From: an uncultured Thiotrichaceae bacterium
GTDB lineage: Bacteria; Pseudomonadota; Gammaproteobacteria; Thiotrichales; Thiotrichaceae
DNA: 27,690 nt
Assembly (NCBI GenBank): GCA_937931765.1
Contig: CALHAO010000503.1
Span: 1-27,690 of the forward strand
Reading direction: 5' to 3'
A model generated the notes under the pieces. The model was not told where the DNA came from. It was given only the letters and a program-made list of their open reading frames with translations, and did not search any database. Shown one piece after another: positions 24,772 through 27,690 of this stretch; the first letter of the stretch is position 1; every line of letters starts with the position of its first letter. The position numbers were made by a program, and so were the translations under genes.

Positions 24772-25140
24772 TAAACATTAAGGTTTAGTTCAGTGCTCAA
24801 TCACTAATATTAAATGCAACTTCAGCAGGGACTGCCAAATGAATTGGGGTTTGTGGTAGCGGTTCTGTCGTCATTAGAGGCTGTAATAGAAAAAATAAAA
24901 CTTCGCTGTTCTGACACTCAACGGCATAGAAGTTTCGCAATGACGCGAGCTGAAGTTGTTATCTCAGACTTGCCTTATCAACCGGCCATTCATTGGGGAG
25001 CTGGTTGGCAAGGAAAGCATGAGATGGATGAAAGTTTTAACATTGGGGTAAAAACTTTCATCTTAAGTCGGACTACTTGTTCCGACAAATGAGTCACCTT
25101 CACAAAGTACGCGAGTCAGATTTCTTGGCTCGCGTTTTTT
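24772..25140 (+). ncRNA. Highly structured RNA of unknown family
   Basis: Almost the whole 24817-25086 stretch can be drawn into helices by eye. P1 pairs 24817-24826 with 24949-24958 (10 bp, perfect). Inside it are hairpin P2 (24832-24837/24854-24859) and the stacked P3 (24869-24875/24939-24945, 24898-24904/24929-24935, 24905-24910/24920-24925), giving a three-way junction. P4 follows (24961-24965/25021-25025, 24969-24974/25007-25012, 24980-24986/25000-25006), then P5 (25027-25038/25051-25062, 12 bp perfect), P6 (25067-25072/25081-25086) and a terminator. The non-Watson-Crick pairs are G.U on the plus strand and would be C/A mismatches on the minus strand, which fixes the orientation. ATTGGGG recurs in the loops of P2, P4 and P5. 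It does not match tmRNA, RNase P, SRP or 6S RNA as I know them. The 5' end is uncertain. A 92-codon frame at 24814-25092 is judged spurious. Confidence 0.7.
25110..25140 (+). terminator. Strong rho-independent terminator of the structured RNA
   Basis: CGCGAGTC (25110-25117) pairs with GGCTCGCG (25127-25134), with one U.G pair, followed at once by six T. It ends the structured RNA and probably also the ypfJ-M23 transcript. Confidence 0.9.
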
Positions 25141-25221
25141 ATTGGAGACCGCAAACGCTCACACAAGGTCATTCCTTAATTTTATATTAATATAACCATA
25201 TTCTATTCTCTTGGCAAGCAT

Positions 25222-25265
25222 CCATTTCAATACCAAGCATGAAAGTCTTCGACTTTCACAGTAAC
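25222..25265 (+). repeat. Intergenic palindromic repeat, copy E
   Basis: The right half matches the consensus perfectly: CCAAGCAT, stem GAAAGTC (25241-25247), ttc, GACTTTC (25251-25257), ACAGTAACG. The left arm is degraded. Its right end is also the left end of copy F. Confidence 0.8.
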
Positions 25266-25317
25266 GTGCATGAAAAAACTTCACACCAAGCATGGAAGTT
25301 TGCAACTTCCACAGTAA
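25259..25317 (+). repeat. Intergenic palindromic repeat, copy F
   Basis: Directly follows copy E in the same orientation, sharing CAGTAACG, with stems 53 bp apart. Its stem is GGAAGTT (25294-25300), tgc, AACTTCC (25304-25310): two positions differ from copy E on each side, and both differences are compensated, so pairing is perfect. Confidence 0.85.
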
Positions 25318-25320
25318 ACC

Positions 25321-25348
25321 TTGTGGTTTTCGCATCATTTGCTAGTAT
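25321..25348 (+). promoter_or_regulatory. Candidate promoter of the XpaC-TelA operon
   Basis: TTGTGG (25321-25326), 16 bases, TAGTAT (25343-25348), starting just after repeat F and about 38 bases before the small peptide gene. Both boxes are imperfect. Confidence 0.3.
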
Positions 25349-25385
25349 TCTCTGAGAAAATATCTATGCACGGGGTAAATATTAC

Positions 25386-25481
25386 ATGACCTATACACTT
25401 AGGAAAATCGTTGGCTTTTTTTTGCTAGCCATGACGGTGGGACTCGTTAGCCTGCAATCCATCTTTTATTTATTCCTGTAA
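25386..25481 (+). CDS. 31-residue single-helix membrane peptide
   Basis: ATG to TAA encodes 31 residues: a short basic start (MTYTLRKIV) and one hydrophobic helix of about 20 residues rich in Phe and Leu. GGGG lies about 10-13 bases before the ATG, a weak ribosome site. It ends 17 bases before the XpaC-like gene and is in the same direction, so it would be the first gene of the operon. I do not recognise it; small single-helix proteins often bind larger membrane partners. It could be a chance frame, since no second homologue can be inspected here. Confidence 0.45.
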   Translation: MTYTLRKIVGFFLLAMTVGLVSLQSIFYLFL

Positions 25482-25498
25482 GTTCGGACATCACTACC

Positions 25499-26362
25499 AT
25501 GTCAAAAGCTAAGCGCTACAACCCAACCACGCAGGAAGCTGTCCATTCCATTCGTTATGGCCTCAAAGGCATCTTGCTTTATTTGCTACCAATACCCGCA
25601 CTCATCGCAGGCATTGTTGCACTGGTGCGTGGCGATATAATGGGCACATTGATTACCGGCGGCTCTTTCGCTGCTTATATGATTGCGGCACATGTGGCCC
25701 GTCACGGCTTTAAGCTCGAGGGTGAGTACAAACGGCGCAAAATCGCTCGTGCACCTAAAGCACCATTCAAAACCGTTGCCGCTACCCTCATCGCAGTGAC
25801 AACCACCCTGCTCGCAGCTTTTGGCGCTAATTATTCTATTCCTGCGGCCGTTGTGCTAGGTGGTGCGGCTTTTCTGGGTTTCACTCTGTACTACGGACTT
25901 GACCCACGCAAAGACAAAACAGGCAACATCACCGGCTATGGCGTCTCAGTGGAAGAAATGCTGGAAGCACTGGAGTCAGCACAGGTACGCATCAAAGCCA
26001 TTGACTCAGCTAACCAGAAAATCAACAACCCTGATTATCATCAACGGTTGACCCGGATTACTGATAAAGCACGTGATATTTTAGTCAGCATCGAAGATGA
26101 CCCAAAACGGCTGTCACGCGCCCGTAAATTTCTCAAGGTGTATCTGGATGGCGCACAAAAGGTCACAGAGGGTTATGTAAAGAGTAATTCCAGCCATATC
26201 GGCACCACTGAGGCACTCGAAACCGACTTTAGCAACGTGTTGAATTCTATCGAAGATACCTTTGCTGAGCAGCATGATAAGCTACTATCCAATGATAACT
26301 TTGATCTTGATGTTCAGATTGAGGTGCTAGAACAGCAGCTCAGGCGTGAAGGTGCTTTCTAG
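25499..26362 (+). CDS. XpaC-like (5-bromo-4-chloroindolyl phosphate hydrolysis family) protein
   Basis: 287 residues. Four hydrophobic segments occur in two hairpins (about 22-44 and 47-65; 90-109 and 113-132), then a soluble helical domain from YGVSVEEMLEALESA to the end. The C-terminal part with DKARDILVSIEDDPKRLSRARKF followed by YLDGAQKVTEGY (quoted in pieces) is the family hallmark. The family name comes from a Bacillus subtilis phenotype; no hydrolase active site is apparent, and the protein is more likely a membrane partner of TelA. It lies 107 bases upstream of telA. Confidence 0.85.
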   Translation: MSKAKRYNPTTQEAVHSIRYGLKGILLYLLPIPALIAGIVALVRGDIMGTLITGGSFAAYMIAAHVARHGFKLEGEYKRRKIARAPKAPFKTVAATLIAVTTTLLAAFGANYSIPAAVVLGGAAFLGFTLYYGLDPRKDKTGNITGYGVSVEEMLEALESAQVRIKAIDSANQKINNPDYHQRLTRITDKARDILVSIEDDPKRLSRARKFLKVYLDGAQKVTEGYVKSNSSHIGTTEALETDFSNVLNSIEDTFAEQHDKLLSNDNFDLDVQIEVLEQQLRREGAF

Positions 26363-26469
26363 GACTCGAAGAAATAGTTGCGCAGATACATAAATAGACT
26401 ATACAAAAATAATTCCATTACCGGACAAGGCTGAATAGCCAACCATTTTACTTCAGGAGAAGAAACATA

Positions 26470-27636
26470 ATGAGTAACACTGCCGTACAAACAGCAACCA
26501 CTACCGATATAGCAGTTATTCCGGGCACAGAGATTAAACCGGCACCCGTTATCTCACAAGAAATTGTTGCTTATGAGCAAGTTGATGCCACTGAAAAACA
26601 GGAAATTGAAGCCATCATTGGTGAAATTGACCTGAATGATCGCAGCAGCATTATGTTCTTCGGTAGCAAAACTCAGGAGCAAATGAGCAGTATTTCCGAG
26701 AAAATGCTGGAAGGTGTGAAAAATAAAGATCTGGGCCAGGCCGGTAACTCACTGAATGACATGGTGACAGCGATCAAGGGTTTCGATGTTGATGAACTTG
26801 ATCCCAACCGTAAACAGGGCTTTTTTGAGCGTCTGTTCGGCAAAGCCAAGCCGGTAGTTCAATTCCTGAATAGATATGAAGATGTACGTAAACAAATCGA
26901 CCGCATTACTGACAATATGGAAGGCCACAAAACACAGTTACTGACCGATGTGGTCACGCTGGACAAGCTGTACGATGCCAATCTGGACTTTTTCCATAAA
27001 CTGGAACTCTATATTGCAGCAGGTGAAGAAAAATTACAGCGCCTTGAAAATACCGATATTCCTGCATTAGTGAATCAGGCTGAAACCAATAACGAAGACA
27101 TGATGGCGGCGCAGGCTTTACGCGACCTGCGTAGTGCGCGTGATGACCTTGAGCGCCGGGTACATGATTTACGCCTAACCCGCCAGGTTGCCATGCAAAG
27201 TTTGCCCAGCATCCGCCTGGTTCAGGAAAACGATAAAACTCTGATCAATAAGATTAATTCTACGCTGATAAACACCGTACCTTTGTGGAAAAACCAGCTG
27301 GCACAGGCTGTGACTATTTTCCGTATGAGTGATGCAGCGGAAACGGTTAAGAGTGCAACCGACCTGACTAATGATTTGCTGGAATCGAATGCTGACAACC
27401 TGCGTATGGCGAATAAGGAAGTGCGCAAACAAATGGAACGTGGCGTGTTTGATGTTGCCTCAGTGCGTAAAGCCAACGACAGCCTGATTGCCACGATTAA
27501 TGATTCTCTGGAAATTGCCGAAGAGGGCAAATCCATGCGCGCTAAAGCAGAGAATGAGATTAAGGAAATGGAGTCTGAATTGCGTCAGGCATTGATTTCA
27601 GCTAAATCAAAAGGCGCAAAAGCCACCGCTTCCTAA
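26470..27636 (+). CDS. TelA-family toxic anion resistance protein
   Basis: 388 residues, soluble and almost wholly helical, with strong coiled-coil character from about 120 to 385. GFFERLFGKAKPVVQFLNRYE and the later NLDFFHKLELYIAAGEEKL (quoted in part) are clear TelA features. Family members were named for tellurite resistance on plasmid RK2, but chromosomal copies with XpaC are linked more generally to envelope and stress functions; mechanism unknown. AGGAG precedes the ATG. An SPFH gene starts 11 bases after the stop, giving the recurrent XpaC-TelA-SPFH order. Confidence 0.9.
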   Translation: MSNTAVQTATTTDIAVIPGTEIKPAPVISQEIVAYEQVDATEKQEIEAIIGEIDLNDRSSIMFFGSKTQEQMSSISEKMLEGVKNKDLGQAGNSLNDMVTAIKGFDVDELDPNRKQGFFERLFGKAKPVVQFLNRYEDVRKQIDRITDNMEGHKTQLLTDVVTLDKLYDANLDFFHKLELYIAAGEEKLQRLENTDIPALVNQAETNNEDMMAAQALRDLRSARDDLERRVHDLRLTRQVAMQSLPSIRLVQENDKTLINKINSTLINTVPLWKNQLAQAVTIFRMSDAAETVKSATDLTNDLLESNADNLRMANKEVRKQMERGVFDVASVRKANDSLIATINDSLEIAEEGKSMRAKAENEIKEMESELRQALISAKSKGAKATAS

Positions 27637-27647
27637 GGAGAGAGATA

Positions 27648-27690
27648 ATGGGATTATGGGATAAAATAATGGGTGAATTCGTTGATGTCA
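27648..27690 (+). CDS. SPFH-domain (virion core protein-like) family, N-terminal fragment
   Basis: The last 43 bases encode MGLWDKIMGEFVDV, the characteristic start of the SPFH/YdjL-type proteins that accompany TelA. AAGGAG lies at the end of telA, 8 bases before the ATG. The rest lies outside the window. Confidence 0.75.
   Translation, partial: MGLWDKIMGEFVDV

Noticed and set aside
21103..24813. A 13-base match, TCACTAATATTAA, at 21103 and 24801
   Set aside because: Several 13-base matches are expected by chance, and the sequence is AT-rich.
24890..24935. A possible minus-strand terminator (AAACTTC/GAAGTTT then a T-rich run)
   Set aside because: There is no minus-strand gene ahead of it. 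The pairing is helix P3 of the plus-strand RNA, and its wobble pair is favourable only on the plus strand.
24814..25092. A 92-codon plus-strand frame inside the structured RNA
   Set aside because: No ribosome site precedes its ATG, the protein resembles nothing I know, and the frame runs straight through nested helices and repeated loop motifs. RNA structure explains the sequence better.
25222..25317. Two direct repeats considered as a minimal CRISPR
   Set aside because: There are only two units, the palindrome itself varies, there is no unique spacer between them, and the same unit is dispersed singly elsewhere. No cas genes are present.

Overview
This window reads as part of a gammaproteobacterial chromosome of moderate GC content. 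The evidence is the gene set: nrdR-glyA, AmpD, a PhoP/PhoQ-type pair, PBP1C with an alpha-2-macroglobulin, hom-thrC, gltX beside tRNA-Ala(GGC) and tRNA-Glu(UUC), RpoS, and an XpaC-TelA-SPFH operon. No phage, insertion sequence or CRISPR array was seen. Genus cannot be fixed from the sequence alone.

Layout. 1-1304 (-): the start of nrdR followed by glyA. 1411-2744 (-): a Tat-exported META-domain protein with its terminator, and ampD. 3097-5733 (+): a small secreted PepSY-like protein, then phoP and phoQ overlapping by 4 bases. 5775-12961 (-): yfhM (alpha-2-macroglobulin with an intact CLEQ thioester) two bases upstream of pbpC. 13101-18477 (-): hom, thrC, pgpA and gltX, then tRNA-Ala, a 67-residue membrane protein and two identical tRNA-Glu genes, closely packed. 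18703-19074 (+): a Mth938-like protein. 19135-21013 (-): rpoS, with two hairpins in its leader, and a Sel1-repeat protein. 21207-22839 (-): a four-gene overlapping operon of ECF-type sigma factor, probable anti-sigma, small acidic exported protein and very basic exported DUF3106 protein. 23086-24758 (+): a YpfJ-type zinc metallopeptidase and an M23 peptidase. 24772-25140 (+): a highly structured non-coding RNA region ending in a strong terminator. 25386-27690 (+): a 31-residue membrane peptide, XpaC-like protein, TelA, and the start of an SPFH protein.

Themes. Much of the window concerns the envelope: wall synthesis and recycling (pbpC, ampD, M23), periplasmic protease defence (alpha-2-macroglobulin), envelope sensing (PhoPQ, ECF sigma) and membrane phospholipid (pgpA). 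The rest is core amino-acid and translation metabolism (glyA, hom, thrC, gltX, tRNAs) and the general stress sigma factor.

The two most unusual things are not protein genes. One is the 24772-25140 RNA: nested helices form a three-way junction followed by three more hairpins and a terminator, and the heptamer ATTGGGG occurs three times, each time in an apical loop. The other is a family of about 61-bp intergenic repeats (six copies: 13192, 18547, 21127, 22950, 25222 and 25259). Its central hairpin keeps pairing while the bases change, and two copies form a head-to-tail pair.
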